A stretch of DNA of 64,000 nt from Phragmites australis (taxonomy: Eukaryota; Streptophyta; Magnoliopsida; Poales; Poaceae). Each line of letters opens with the position of its first letter. Positions within the stretch are counted from its first letter, which is position 1. Position numbers and translations under genes: made by a program. The stretch spans positions 4,161,501-4,225,500 of the forward strand of contig NC_084938.1 in the NCBI RefSeq assembly GCF_958298935.1, given 5' to 3'. The notes under the pieces are model-generated. The model worked only from the letters and a program-made list of their open reading frames with translations. It was not told the origin of the DNA and ran no database searches. Shown here in pieces: positions 11,505 through 23,844 of this stretch.

Positions 11505-11948
11505 ACTATGTTTGATCAGTTCCCTATTGTCATGTTTATTTACAATTGACTCAGATGATACATGTTCTCTTAGATTACGTAAGGAAGGGTAGTTTAAACC
11601 AATGTGATCTTTTGAAAGTTCATGATGTAGATATCTAGCCCGTAGAGGAGTGTACCCTTGTAGATGTTATTTGTGACATTATTGATGATTCTGAGATAAA
11701 ATAGCCTTTTGCTCTCCTCCACCCATTCTTGTGTGCTAGTTTGCATATTTAAGTTGGCATATAGTCTAATCTTTGAAAATATCATTTTCTCTAACTCCCA
11801 TGTCTGAGCTATGAGAATAGTCTTGCCGGTTAGCCGGAAACATTAGCAAAATTAGAAAGCACCAAAGCAATGTGAAATTCCTAAGTACTGCAAGACGATT
11901 AAAGGAGAACATTTTGGAGAGTGCGAATCGCTCCAAGCTACGATGACA

Positions 11949-12128
11949 TCAGGGGCAAATCCACTGGGAGGCTGAGGGGGCTCAAGCCCCTACTGGCTGC
12001 AATGCCATTAAAAGAAAGAGGTGGAGGAGGAGAAGGAGGAGGAGGAAGAAGGAAGAAGAAGAGGGAGAGGAGGTAGAGGAGGAGGAAGAACATGAGAGGC
12101 CCCTCTACACTTCACCCCTGCGTCTGCC
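11949..12128. mobile_element. Short TIR-like element, GGGGC...GCCCC family
   Basis: The left end CAGGGGCAAATCC with GGGGGCTCAAGCCCC and the right end GGCCCCTCTACA...CACCCCTGCGTCTGCC are imperfect inverted copies. The centre is a GGAGGA-rich purine tract (about 12020-12095). It resembles the larger element at 22442-23275. Target duplication was not established. Confidence 0.4.
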
Positions 12129-13976
12129 ATTGGATGATAAGCTTGAGTGGACCACTATTATCATGTAGTGCATGGACATGTTCAAACAGTCATAGGCTAT
12201 AGAACGTGACACCATGTTCCCTTGTCTAACATAACTACCATTGATCAGCAAAACCTCTAAACAATTGATAAAGATTGTATTTCTATTAACCAAGACATGG
12301 GCCTAATTAGTTCGAATCAAAAGGACATGCCTCCTAAGACAATCTTAATCATAGTGACAACAACATTGCAAATGCAAATCCACCTAGACATTAACCAAAA
12401 CATCACCCTCACACCTAGAACAGCACACATATAATTTCTGACATAGATAAGAACCACCTCGATAACATCCTCTTTCCATTCTTCGAAGGTGACATTTCAA
12501 CAACCCCTTAAAGGCCAAAACGAACATCGAAAGGCTCAACATGACATAATAGAAAATAAAAAAAATCTTTCATTCTACCTCTTGCATTTGGACAACGTTA
12601 GAGGCGGCGAGGAGCGGCGACGGTGGCAGTGGTGGTGGTAGCAGAAGGGTGACGATGAGAACCACGGTGGCACTAAGCTGGGGCACCGAAGCAACAATGC
12701 CAACGCTGCCATAGACCCCACGAACCGCCTTAGCTTAGACCTGACTCCTCTCTGCTCCACAATGGCTTTGCCACCCCCGCCAAGACCGAAGCCATAGGGC
12801 ATCATCTTGTGAGAAGTGAAACACGCGAGCAGAGTGGATGGACGCAGGAGGCACGGCTAGAGCTCATGGTGGGATGTGGTGGGTAGGAGCATTAGGGCTC
12901 GAGTGCAAGGCGGGGAGGGCCTATGGGGAAGGCTGAAGGGGCAAGAGATGAAGAAGGTGGGGGTGGAGCGGAAGGAGAGGCGAGAGTTTTGGGGATTTTG
13001 GGGAGACATAGGTGAACGGGGGTTTAAGCGACAGGTGGAGGTGGGTAGCAGCAAAATCCGTCTCCGTGACTGGATGGAGAATCTGCATGGTGCGCATGTA
13101 GTGGGTGTGTTTCTACAGTGGAGGTGTACTTTGACTTTGGCGGGAAAGGATACTTAGAGATTCGGAGTCTTTGACAATTGGCCACTATACTTCCCAAAGT
13201 TTCAGTTAGTCGATTGCATGCTCTTTTACCTCCTCTGACAAAAAAATGATGCCATGTGTGGTCACTAGGTTAGTCTCCCCTTTCGGCTCTCACTCGTGTG
13301 TGCTCGACTATGTCAAGCATTGCTTCCAAAATCGTTGTGGCAGCCTATTTCCACATGGCAGCCTCATCCGGCCTTCAAGAAGGTAGCAAACGGAGAAAAG
13401 AAGATAATATTGTTGTGGATAGGGAAATGGGTGTAAAATGGCCATTTGTGTCTTTGCCATGGAAATGTAAAGAGTTAGACGATGAGACTTATGTTTGACC
13501 TTGAATAATTTGTTGGATCACTCGTGGAAGCCCGTGCCAATTACAATGAGTCTATTCGGGTGACAATGCTCTTGCCTCATCGCATCCAATGGTGGTGTTG
13601 TCCAACTTCTTGCATGATTGGAACCAGTGGCACATGACGACGGGAAGGTCAACTACGACTCTAAGAGGATTAAGGCTCATTCAGAAACAATATGTTTTGA
13701 ACTATTTATATTCAACACCATATTTTTAAATACGTCGTATTGCACATTGTTCAACTAGTTGAAAAACTTACAAGTGACTCTAGAGTAGCATAAACGTATG
13801 AAGCTAACTTGAAGAAACTTGTTATAAGGTCGAAGCTAGGAACATGCATATTTGGGCGTTTCTCTTATCATGGCTAAGCCATGTTTGAAACGCAGAAAGT
13901 ATGCAAAGAGCCTGCGTATTCTAACAGAGGTAGAAAAATTGTATTATGGATTTACATACTTAATGTAAGCACAGCG
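12129..13976. other. Intergenic region upstream of tRNA-Trp
   Basis: There is a GC-rich island at about 12590-13160 with short overlapping frames on both strands, and AT-rich DNA elsewhere. I recognise no domain, transposon end or RNA. The island could be captured gene sequence. Confidence 0.4.
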
Positions 13977-14048
13977 GGATCCGTGGCGCAATGGTAGCGC
14001 GTCTGACTCCAGATCAGAAGGTTGCGTGTTCGATTCACGTCGGGTTCA
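13977..14048 (+). tRNA. tRNA-Trp (anticodon CCA)
   Basis: The 72-nt sequence GGATCCGTGGCGCAATGGTA... folds as a full cloverleaf. The acceptor stem GGATCCG/CGGGTTC has G-U wobbles at two pairs, the discriminator is A, and the anticodon stem TCTGA/TCAGA carries loop CTCCAGA, giving anticodon CCA. The T-loop is TTCGATT. The A box (TGGCGCAATGG) and B box (GTTCGATTC) are intact. There is no intron. It matches the plant nuclear tRNA-Trp. It lies 259 bp before the ligase start codon on the same strand. Confidence 0.97.
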
Positions 14049-14072
14049 AACCCCCGATCCTAATCCGGATCC

Positions 14073-14078
14073 TTTTTT
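14073..14078 (+). terminator. RNA polymerase III oligo-T terminator
   Basis: A run of six T residues begins 25 nt after the tRNA 3' end, followed by a further T run; this is the standard Pol III stop signal. Confidence 0.8.
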
Positions 14079-14307
14079 ATTTTTCAATTCTGCATTTTCA
14101 ACCGCATTTTCCATGTTTTTTTTTGTTCCACCAAGTCGTGGATCATCTTCGATCTCGATCTCTCCCACACAAAAATGGAAGCGAAAGAGCTTCGCCTCGC
14201 TGCTATTTAATGCAGTCCCATCACACTCACACTCATTTTTCTCCTTAAATTTCCACACAAAAATATCTTTTTGAGGAAAAGAGAAGGACCAGAAGAGAGC
14301 CGAAGCC

Positions 14308-17300
14308 ATGGACGTGGATCCAAACAGCGCGGCGCAGGAGGCGGCGGCCTTCTTCCGCGCCGCGCCGCCACTCCGCGACCGCGGCCGCGTCGCCGCCAGC
14401 CTGGCCGCCTTCGTCGCCCGCCACTCCACCGGCAAGTGACCCCTCATCCCTGCTTCCATCTCTTCGGTTCGTCTGCTCCCGCCGCGGCGCGGCCCGGCTC
14501 CGGTTGGTGGGGGGAAAAAAATCAGATTTCGATGCGCTGCTCCTGACCCTGATCGCGTGCTGCACTGCTGCAGGGAGCGGCGGAGTGGTGTGCGTCACCT
14601 CCGGCGGCACGACGGTGCCCCTGGAGCAGCGCTGCGTGCGATACATCGATAATTTCAGCTCCGGCCAGCGGGGGGCGGCCTCCACCGAGTACTTATACAA
14701 ATCACGCCCTCTTCTCTACTTGTTACTGACCTGCTTGCTGTAGAGCTGTTCTCTTCATCCCTTGGGTAAATGCAGGTATTTTCTCAAGGCCGGCTACGCT
14801 GTCATCTTCATCCATCGCCGGTGAGCCCTTCGAGCCTGAAAATTTGTATTGATTGGGGTGGAGTTGAAGTAGCTACATGCTCGAAATTTTCGCTGAAATT
14901 GGCTGTGTAATTATTTTCCATAATGTAGCTATGCTGGACTTGTGAAGTCCTCAGTGCCAAATGTCACAGAATGCTTGGTGTTGTTAGCTGCAAGCTGTTC
15001 TATTTCAGTTCTGAATGCCAGAATGTCTGGAAGTTGTGACACCAGCGCCTCTTTGCAGTGGGAGCAAGCAGCCTTACTGTAGATTTCTTCCAGAGGATTC
15101 ATTTCTCGATTTTTTTGAGCTCGGTGAAGACTCTGAGATCCAAGGTTTGGGGATTGCAATCCTGAATTATGTATGTCATGCAAACTGAGCCAAATCTGTC
15201 TGGTCTGGCCACTGTTGCCCCTTACCTGTATGGTTGTATGTTGCTTGCCTACTTAGTTTATCTCCTTTTCAACCTTCTCACCTCATTCTTTTACAATAGT
15301 TTCAAGTAATCTCTAAATGAATATCTGTATCCCACTTTTGAAACATCTGTTTTTATCTGTGTTATACATCTCAGTTCCACAATCTCATTCCACGGTGGTC
15401 AAGGCAGCGATTAGCAATTATCGCAAGGTATATATACATGCACCTCTATTTGTATGCTACTTTTTCCTCTGATGCATTAGCTGTAAGTCAGATTGATATG
15501 GTACCATGACCGTGGCTTGTATTCATGATTGCAGGCAATTGATGAAGGCCTTCTCCTTAAACTTCCTTTCACTACGATTTTCGAGTACCTTCAGGTATTG
15601 CACACCTTTTCTTACCAGTACATGTTGCTACATATAATTTTTCGGAATGTCTAATCTTCAGTTGACTGAAATCACAAAGATTTCAGTCGACGGCTTCACT
15701 CGTCGTCGGCCGCTGTAGAGGTTAGGGTTCAGGTGTTAGTTTCCGGGGGGTTTACCGGTGCCTCCGGGCTTAGAGGGAGGCGGGGGAAGCGGCGGTGGGA
15801 AGTGGTCGGGCGGTGCGGCAAGGCGGCAGTGGCGACACCGGAGCCGCGGGTGAGTGAGCCGGCGTTGGGTGGGGTAGGAGGTGGGGGAGACAAGTCCAGG
15901 TGGTTAGGAGGCGGCTGTTGATCCGTTGGCGCAAGCTGCCGGAGGCAGAGGAGGCCAGGTGGCGCGGAGGAGGCACTGGCGAGCTTTGTCAGGAAAAGAG
16001 AGAAACTGATAGAACAGAGGAAAACAGAGGAGAAGATGAACTTGTGGCCGTTAGATGATGATCTGATGGCTGAAAATTGGTTGATTGAGATTTCTTTGGT
16101 TTTCAATCACCTGATTCCAAGTAACTTGAGCATATTGACAGTTTCACAGATGACACACATGTTGTTGCTGCCTGAATTACATTTCGCACCCTGTGGTTCA
16201 TTGGTTGGAGTATTATTCAAGATTTCACCACAGTTTAGTTCCAATACCTTTATCAGATTATGTTGAACTTAAGGTGGAAAGAAGGCAATTTGGGTAAATT
16301 TTTGTGATGCAAGCAGTCTCATTAATCATATTTGTTAGCAGTTACTCTACTTCTTTTGTTTTAGACAATAAAAGCTTAGCTATAAGTGCATGATAGCTTA
16401 ACCTCGTGAATGATTTTATACTAACATAGAATCTGAAATGCCTGTTCTTTTCTTGTTTCCAACAGTTACTACAGATGGTAGCTACTTCTATGAATTGCCT
16501 GGGGCACCGTGGAATGCTTTATCTTGCTGCCGCAGTTTCCGACTTCTACGTTCCATGGGAAAGCATGGTAGGTTCTATCTTCAGATAATGTCTTTGAGCG
16601 CTCATCATATTTGAACAAGCTAATCAATTGTAGCAGCTGGTGCATATAAGATGTTAAGACTGTTGGGATTCTAGATTGGTATTGTCACTACACATCATAG
16701 GTAGCAAAACATGATTTTATAATTTGCTTCCTCCATTAATTCGAGAGGAATATCAAGGTTTAACAAGTCATTTAGTTCACTATTGAAGAATCTATGTGCA
16801 AAAGGCTGTTGAAATTGTGTCCTTGCTTATTTGTTTAATTCTTGTTGTGCTGTCATTTCAGCTGATCCTTCTGTAGGAGATTAATGTCCCTCATACATGT
16901 TTCATGTTATGCTTGTGTAATGACTTGGAAAACTTTAAATCCAAGAAACATGATCATATTCTCCCAGACTCTTTTGTTTTCAGATGTTTGAATCCAAAGC
17001 TCGATGCACTAGTAAATGCAGTGCATGCATCAGTTTTTTTCGATAAAGGAAGCTTTATTGACTCTTATCGCTATATCAAGGTGATACAAACAAATAAGAG
17101 TACACTTTCGGCTTTTGTATAGCTCAACCCAAAAAGGAAAAGAAGAAGAAGACTAAACCAACAGGAATAAACAAAAGAATCGGCTCGCAGTCTAAATCGC
17201 AGTAATCTAAAGTCTAGACTGCCATCCAAACTGGGTAAAAATCTTCTTAACTGTCTGCTCTATAAGAGTACATACCGATGCCACCATATATTGGTGCTCC

Positions 17301-20118
17301 TGCCGCTGCAACACTGCTCATGTATGGAGCAACCGAGCACATATATAAATAACCTGTAAGGGAGAATTATTTTTCTTCTTATTAAAAACCACATCATTTT
17401 TGCATAGCCATAACAATCAACAAAAAACAGCCGCCGCTACCATTATTTTCGATTTCCATTGACTACTAATCCCACCAAGCTAGTTTCCAAACATGTCGAG
17501 ACACTTCTTTGTGGGTATAGATTAGAAGCCACTTGGATTATGAACCATGCAAATCTCGCAAATCGGTTGCCAAAGAAGAGGTGCTTAATCATCTCATTTT
17601 TGTGACAAAAGCAATATTTCTGACTATCTTGCCATTATCTTTTGATTATGTTATTCTTTATTAGAAGAACCCTTTTACGAAGGTACCAAAGGAAAATTTT
17701 TATTTCTAAAAGAATCTTTAATTTCCAAAGCTTCTTGTTTACTCTGGGTTCGTCATTATGTATGAGTGCCCTGTAAAGTATGTTTTAACTGAGAATTTTC
17801 CAGTTTTATTCAAATTCCACTGAAATTCATCTGGCTCTTGGATGAGATTGATGTTGATAAGGCGAGGGTGCAATTCGTTCCACGCTATCAACTTTGCTCC
17901 GATTAGTTCCCGACGGAAAGATATATTTGGTAGGTGGGATTGAAGAACATTGGCTGTTGTATCTTATTTGTTTCGTGCTATGTTATATAAGAAAGGATAT
18001 TTGTTACTCAAAGGTAAATTTTTTAACCAAATATCTCTCCAAAATCTTATTTTTGAGCCATCTTTAACGTTGAAGGTACCAAAGTGAAGAAAATGTCACT
18101 TCACCTTCATCGATCCTTAGGGATGGCAACGAGTCGGGTCAGGTGCGATTCAGCCAAAACCCGCCTGCCACGAAACCCAAAATCAAAACCCGACCCGCAC
18201 CCGAATTACTAATCGGGTTGAAAAGTGCCCTCGCACCTGAACCCAGCGGAGACCCGAAACCCGGTGGGTACCTGTCAGGTCTTACAACAGAAAGGGTCTT
18301 CATCGCCCATCATCAATTCATCGCCCATCATCAAAAGAACACAATTTACACATGGATGCTAAACTAAATCCATTACAAATCATGAAAGAATAGAAAGGTG
18401 GAAGAATCATCGTGCCGAGTGGCTGTTGTTCAGGAAAGGCCATGGCAGGCAGAAGTAGCAGACTCCTCCCTTCAAATCTTTCGATCTTACCATCAATTTT
18501 GTGGAGGATCTTCTTGACCTACTCACATCCATCACAGTGAATGTTCACTTTCAGCACGCAGATATGGGAATTTGAGAGAAACAGAGAACAAAGGTCACTA
18601 AAATAGCAAACAAAGAGGTTTCAAGAGAGAAAAAAACACAGCATGCTGCAGGAGACATGGAAGGAAACACATGGTGAAAACAAAAGCAAGTAATTGGGGG
18701 GGGGGGGGTCACAACCGAGACGTTTCTCCAAAAAAAATTAGGGGATCTATCGATCTGATGCTATGATGGGTAACTCACTTCCTTGGACATCTCTCCATGA
18801 CGCGCTCCGGCTCCTGCATGCCTCCTACCATCGGCTGTCCTCTCCTGCCAGCCTCACGCAGTCTGCTTCGAATCTCTGGTGAATGCAAACCAAAAGGGGC
18901 GGCCATGGTGGAGATGACATGATGAGCAGTCGAAGACACGGTGGAGACGACGAGACGCGGTGAAGGCGTGGAGCTATGACGGTCTAGCAGTCGATTGGAT
19001 CTTGGCGTGCGCTGACACGTACTCGCGTGGCGACGTGGAGTGCAGAGAATTGGATCTGGATGGATTGATGGAGTCATGAACTCACCGGTGGAGGACTTGA
19101 GGCATGGCCGCGTGGAACTTGGATGGGCTGGGCCGCTCGTCGCTGGGCTGAGGCTGAGGCGCTGATGGGTGATGGCTGATCACTCGAATTCGGGCGGCCC
19201 AATGGACACCCGCAGGTGAAATCTAAAACCTGACGTCGACTTGACTCATTTCGGGTACCCAACCCGTCAAACCTGTTGGCGAAAAATAGAACCTGAACCG
19301 GACCCGTCGAGCGCATAACCCGTGGGTACCCGAACCCACGAGTTCAATTGCCATCCTTATCAATCCTGCCCAGAAGTGAGAGTCACCAACCTTCCAGTTT
19401 ACTTGTGATAAGGGTTTATATCCTAAGTATTTGTTCCTGATAAAGTTCTGCCAGATCCCATCTTCGGTCATTAATTTATATAACCATTGGCATAGTAGAG
19501 AGTTATAACCAAGTGCATGCATCAGTGCACATTACATACCTATGGTGGCGTTGCAACTTTTAATTAGATATTCATAATGGTTTGTCACCACGATGACATT
19601 TCCTATTCCTCCCTGACACAAATGTTTTCACAGGCTAAACATAAAATCGAGTCAGCAGGTGGCCCTTTGAACATGCAACTCAGTCAAGTTCCTAAGATGC
19701 TTTTCATCCTGAGGAAAAATTGGGCTCCTTCAGCATTTTGTGTATCCTTCAAGGTTTGTTCTATATTTTCCCTCGTTTCACTAACTCTTTAGTAAGTACG
19801 CGTTGCCTTCATATGTCTAAATCTGCCTTGCCAATTGTACCTAATACCTGGGCGCTGCAGCTCGAGACAGATCCCAATATTCTTCTGCAGAAGGCAGAGA
19901 CGGCTTTGAAAAAGTATGGTATGAACGTCGTGGTTGCAAACGAGCTAGCAAACTACAAAGATACAGTAGTGATGGTCACAAGCAACGGGAGGAGGACCGT
20001 GAGCAGGAACAGCAAGGAGGATGACCTGGAAGAACAGCTAACTGATCTCTTGGTAAAGATGCACTCGGAGCATATTACGCAGCCCAATTCAGAGGACCAT
20101 CAAAAATGGACGAGCTGA
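14308..20118 (+). CDS. COAB: Phosphopantothenate-cysteine ligase (CoA biosynthesis), 320 aa
   Basis: Nine exons are 14308-14435, 14578-14688, 14776-14820, 15059-15144, 15375-15427, 15535-15594, 16466-16567, 19634-19753 and 19861-20118 (963 nt, in frame to TGA). The enzyme joins cysteine to 4'-phosphopantothenate, the second step of CoA synthesis, in the cytosol. Family marks are [11 protein letters not shown] (residues 49-59), [18 protein letters not shown] (182-191), [12 protein letters not shown], and NVVVANEL (257-264). Plant and animal enzymes are stand-alone CoaB proteins, and no CoaC domain is fused here. Exon 2 fits the conserved frame only if the acceptor is GGGAG|CGGCGG rather than the nearer CAG|GGAG. 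Intron 6 carries a MITE-like insert, and the 3.07-kb intron 7 carries a LINE split by a MITE. The tRNA-Trp is just upstream. Confidence 0.93.
15655..16112. mobile_element. MITE-like element in ligase intron 6
   Basis: The ends TTGACTGAAATCACAAAGAT and (reverse complement) GTGATTGAAAACCAAAGAAA form imperfect inverted repeats of about 30 bp. The middle (about 15700-15990) is strongly GC-rich and unlike the intron around it, suggesting captured sequence. A minus-strand open frame covers it but shows no domain. Target duplication is unclear. Confidence 0.45.
17020..19526 (-). mobile_element. 5'-truncated L1-like LINE with 15-bp target duplication
   Basis: The sequence AGTGCATGCATCAGT occurs at 17020-17034 and 19512-19526 as a perfect direct repeat. 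Between them, read on the minus strand, is decayed LINE sequence starting [13 protein letters not shown] and GDSHFWAGL (19375-19511). It resumes after the MITE with the zf-RVT-like tail ([39 protein letters not shown]) and ends in an oligo-A tail (T run at 17034-17040). Only the C-terminal end of ORF2 is present, as expected for 5' truncation. Several stops and frame changes show it is dead. It lies in ligase intron 7. Confidence 0.85.
18119..19358. mobile_element. hAT-like MITE nested in the LINE
   Basis: The termini AGGGATGGCAA (18119) and TTGCCATCCTT (ending 19358) are inverted. Subterminal sequences are rich in GGGT/ACCC motifs on both sides (CGGGTCAGG..., ...GGGTACCCGAACCCACG). Flanks ATCGATCC and ATCAATCC are a probable 8-bp target duplication with one mismatch, which fits hAT. 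It interrupts the LINE coding remnant, so it inserted later. The internal sequence includes a 10-G run near 18697-18708 and no transposase. Confidence 0.7.
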
Positions 20119-20860
20119 GATGGTTACATTCGACATGGTGATGGCAAGTATCGGCTATTTGACTACTTTGTTCTCTTAGCAAGTTGCTGCAGAGTTCATA
20201 ATGTCACTGTTCTTGTGGCGCAGCTGGGGCTCACCCTATATGATGCACACAGTGATGTAAAGAGAGAGTAAGATTGACTAGAGCTTTGCAAAAATGCAAT
20301 CTATCCCTCATGATACATTGGTTTGGCGTCCGATGAATTCCTTGTATCCCAGCATCATTCTTTGCCTCCTTTTCGGAACCGAGTGTTTTTTTGTGGCGCG
20401 GAAATTCCTGTATAACTCTTGCAAAACTCCTTTCAGTAATTGAACTATCTCAGACTCTCTGGATGCATCATTCCCTCGATGCCCTGAAGTACAAAATGGT
20501 TTACACAATACATAATAAATAGTGTTCAAATGTAGGCCGTGCGAATCGAACCGCTTGATTCTCGACAAAGTTGGCTCTATTTGCAAGAAGTGGTATTTTG
20601 GCAACTATACGTATTTCGGCGGTATTTTGGCAAGTCGACGAAAGCATAATGATCTGAGGGCAATTTCATCGAAGTAGTATTGTTCTAGGTACAGAAATGA
20701 GGTGGCCGTGGACTAATGAAAAATTAAACGCAACAGGAAATTTCACTTCATAGCTTGCAATTCGAGTGGCACGCTCAAATTGCTACCATGAGCTCATGGT
20801 AGCAATCTTGAGTTCAACAGTTTCCTCAAATTCGAGTTTCCTCCTAGGAGTATAGAATAG
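20119..20860. other. Ligase 3' UTR and downstream spacer
   Basis: It includes the probable 3' UTR of the ligase; a short minus frame (20308-20604) has no recognisable domain. Nothing else is seen. Confidence 0.4.
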
Positions 20861-20864
20861 GTGT

Positions 20865-20865
<1 letters not shown>

Positions 20866-20923
<58 letters not shown>
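20866..20923. repeat. (TA)n microsatellite
   Basis: A perfect TA dinucleotide tract of about 55 bp. A similar tract occurs at 56355-56404 inside a copia LTR. Confidence 0.95.
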
Positions 20924-20924
<1 letters not shown>

Positions 20925-21009
20925 GCTATGGAAAACCAACATGAAGTACAATAACACTGCTAGCTCTCCATCTACACACTCAAACACACACAATCTATTG
21001 CATAAATAC

Positions 21010-21420
21010 AGTGAGCTCGATCTCAGCCATATCAAAGAGGCACAAACACCACAGTCGAAGAGTCCATATATGTGATTGATAAACATGCAAACTTAATATC
21101 ACTGCGAGCCACTCGATGACGCGAAAGAAAATAGAATAAGACGCCTGTGCATCCTCCATGGCCGCCATGAGGCCCTCAGCGAGCAGATGAATCTTTTCCT
21201 CCGCGTATGCAAGCTTCTTCTTCGTGAACTCGTGGTCGTTGCACCAGCACACGCCTGCTGCAAGGAGCATCACTGCAGCGAAAATAACACAGAACAATGG
21301 CCACTATCGGCAGTAGCAGGTGACATGGTATACCAATATCCCAGAGGTAATGAAATGTTGTGGCCAAGAGGAGGGAAGCAGAGCAATAGGCGAGAGGGAA
21401 GCAGAAGCAGGGTGGAAGTC
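21010..21420 (-). CDS. Unrecognised small minus-strand frame (hypothetical)
   Basis: A minus frame contains MLLAAGVCWCNDHEFTKKKL followed by AYAEEKIHLLAEGLMAAMED, with a plausible acceptor (GCTGCAG at about 21273-21279) and donor (CTCGCA|GTGATA near 21103). An upstream frame could join through a GATATTG|GTATACC donor near 21335. The peptide has an amphipathic helix and no domain I recognise. It could be a small gene or a decayed fragment. Support is weak. Confidence 0.25.
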
Positions 21421-21480
21421 TGGAGACTTGGCTGCCACCGTCACACGGCTAGGTCTAAGCAAAGTAATTAGGTTTGAGGA

Positions 21481-22441
21481 TGCATTGGGGCATCCTCCAT
21501 TACTTTCTTGATGAGAATTTTATATTCTCTGCAGTCAAATTACTTAAAGTTTGACTATTAATATGTTTAAAACTATCAAGATCGATAATCTAAAAATTAT
21601 ATTACTTGATATATATTTAGAAATGTTTTCATAGAAGTATAGTTTATTTCTATATATTAAGCAAAAATAATTATTAAAGTCGCCTCTCGGAGACCAAAAA
21701 GTGAAAAATGTCATTTAAAAAGAATATAGAGAAGGAAACAAGCCATATCTTATTTGGTTGAGGGTGTAGATGTACAACTTAGATCACCAAGTTTGATTCC
21801 TCCTAATAAGGATGCACATAGAGCGATCCGTGGATCTATTTAAGTTTAATTCAATTAACTAACTAGTTATTTTAACTAGATCAAAATAACTAGTTAGTTA
21901 ACTAAATTGTATTAATATGGATCCATAAATATCTAATGGTGCTACACGCCCATTCCTACCTCTTGGATGCAAATTTGAGTACCTATTTTTTTTAAAAAGA
22001 AGAATATAAAGAGTAACTGATACCTATATGTATTAAGGTTGGTTTTTATTCATCTCGATATGTGGCGTTAGCCTGACTTTGCCATGTAATTAGGTTTTTT
22101 TTTTTCGAATGCCATGTAATTAGTGAATGCTAGTATTTTTCTTGTAAAAAGAATTAGTTGACGCTAGTATACATGTTGTGTTCGGCTTTGACTTCCTGTA
22201 GTCCTCTATCAGGATCAACGGTACTCTACATGCAAGGAATTCCTATGAAGGGCTTACGAAACCTTAGCTCCACCTAACTTAAGATGCCTCGGTGGCTCGG
22301 CTTTCTTCTTCTCTTCCCCAAGCCGAAGCTCGCTCCTATGGCTCAACCTCGAGATTAAAATCTATAATGAAATTAGTCATCAGCAAAAGTAACGGATCGA
22401 CCTACGAAACAATACACACGATCACAGATGACACCAGAGTT
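21481..22441. other. AT-rich spacer with a foldback element
   Basis: There is no gene. At 21831-21926 two arms starting TGGATC and meeting at AACTAACTAGTTATTTT form a long AT-rich inverted repeat (TGGATCTATT...TTTTAACTAGATCAAAA...AATATGGATCCA), the form of a hAT-type MITE. Outer limits are about 21811-21955. Confidence 0.5.
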
Positions 22442-23275
22442 AAGGGGCGGAGCCAGGATTAGATGATAGGGAGGCTGAAGAGAGACAAATTTGAATTGGG
22501 TTTAGAAGAACAAAATATAGGTGTTGAGATGAGTCTATTTTTCATAATCAGCTTAAAATATTTTTATTTTTATTCATATACAAATTCATCCACATTAAAA
22601 TATATGATCTTTTATATAATGGATAATGATATATATCTATTAATCGTCCTGATATTGCCTTTGCTAATTCGATATGAATCTACCATAAAAATTGCTAAAA
22701 ATTTTCTATAGCTGAAAATAACTAGAGCTCAGATCAATAATGAGTAGAGTAATAGAACATGAATTATAACCATTAAGAACAAACGTTTTAAACTTAGTAA
22801 AGTTTAGCGAGAAAAAAACACTTCATTATGTGCATTCACAATAACCATGTGTAGTAAATTTATGTTAAAAAAGATATATAATACTTGAACATATATAATA
22901 GATAAAATAAATTTATATGTCAGTGAGCTTTTAGTTCTTTAGCAATATGTTGCTATGCTAGCAAACATGAGGTTTGTGTTGGTTCTACCAACGTTAATAC
23001 CAGGTCTGATTCCACGATAAAAAGTTATTGCCAAGAAAGAGTATAATGGCATGAGTTAGAAATGAAGCATATAGGTCGACTAGCAAATAACAAAAGTTTA
23101 CATGTATGTATAGTGTACAATAACATCAGTCCATTGATCGGTTCTAGATGTTAGATTATTAATTTATTTTTTAAAGAGAACAAATACAATTTTTATATTG
23201 TTAATAGATGCATACAGGGGTGGTTAATACATGCATAGGGGCCCGACCCCTACACTCCTTGTCTCTGCCCTTGCT
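22442..23275. mobile_element. Non-autonomous TIR element (AGGGGCGGAGCCAGG family)
   Basis: The left end AGGGGCGGAGCCAGGATTAG and the right end CCCGACCCCTACACTCCTTG...TCTCTGCCCT are imperfect inverted repeats. The interior is AT-rich and has no transposase. A shorter relative is at 11949-12128. Target duplication is uncertain. Confidence 0.5.
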
Positions 23276-23844
23276 AGAGGCATGATGTTTATTAACGAGG
23301 TTCAGTCAAAACCTATATTCTCGGAGTATGACTACAAGCGTTTTTCCTCAACTAGCAACACCGATCGTTTTCCAGGATTTTGGCAGACTTGATGCCCCCT
23401 GCGAATACCGTCATGATTACAAACATCGACACTCCTCTCATATTTATGAGAAGGTTTGATACAAGAGTCATACTAGGATTCCACTAGAGTTATATTAGAA
23501 TTTCACTATATACCGCTAATATAATTTCAAGTCATATACATAACTAACTATGTACAATTATTCGACACATATCCAATAAACTCCACATTGGCGAATAGTT
23601 TGCCACCTTAAAGCAGTCATGTGAGAACCTCCATGTATACTGAACTTGAGTTGTCACTTTTGCCGCTCAATGAGAGTTGCTCGATGAGTTTTACTTAGAC
23701 TCACCACCTTCCAAAGACACTGCTATCCCTACAACTTCAGGCTCCATAACTCCACCTGCAACTGAGCACGTTTCTCTTCTATCAACACAACCTCTTTGAG
23801 CGAAATCAGTTTCCTCTTTAGCTTTGACGTATTCCTTACCGAAA
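23276..23844. other. Unassigned sequence, probably retroelement-derived
   Basis: I see no intact gene. The sequence abuts an LTR terminus at 23845 and is likely the internal or flanking part of a decayed element, but no coding motif is readable. Confidence 0.3.

Noticed and set aside
12575..13157. Possible gene in the GC-rich island
   Set aside because: Overlapping short frames on both strands have no recognisable domain and the composition is low-complexity.
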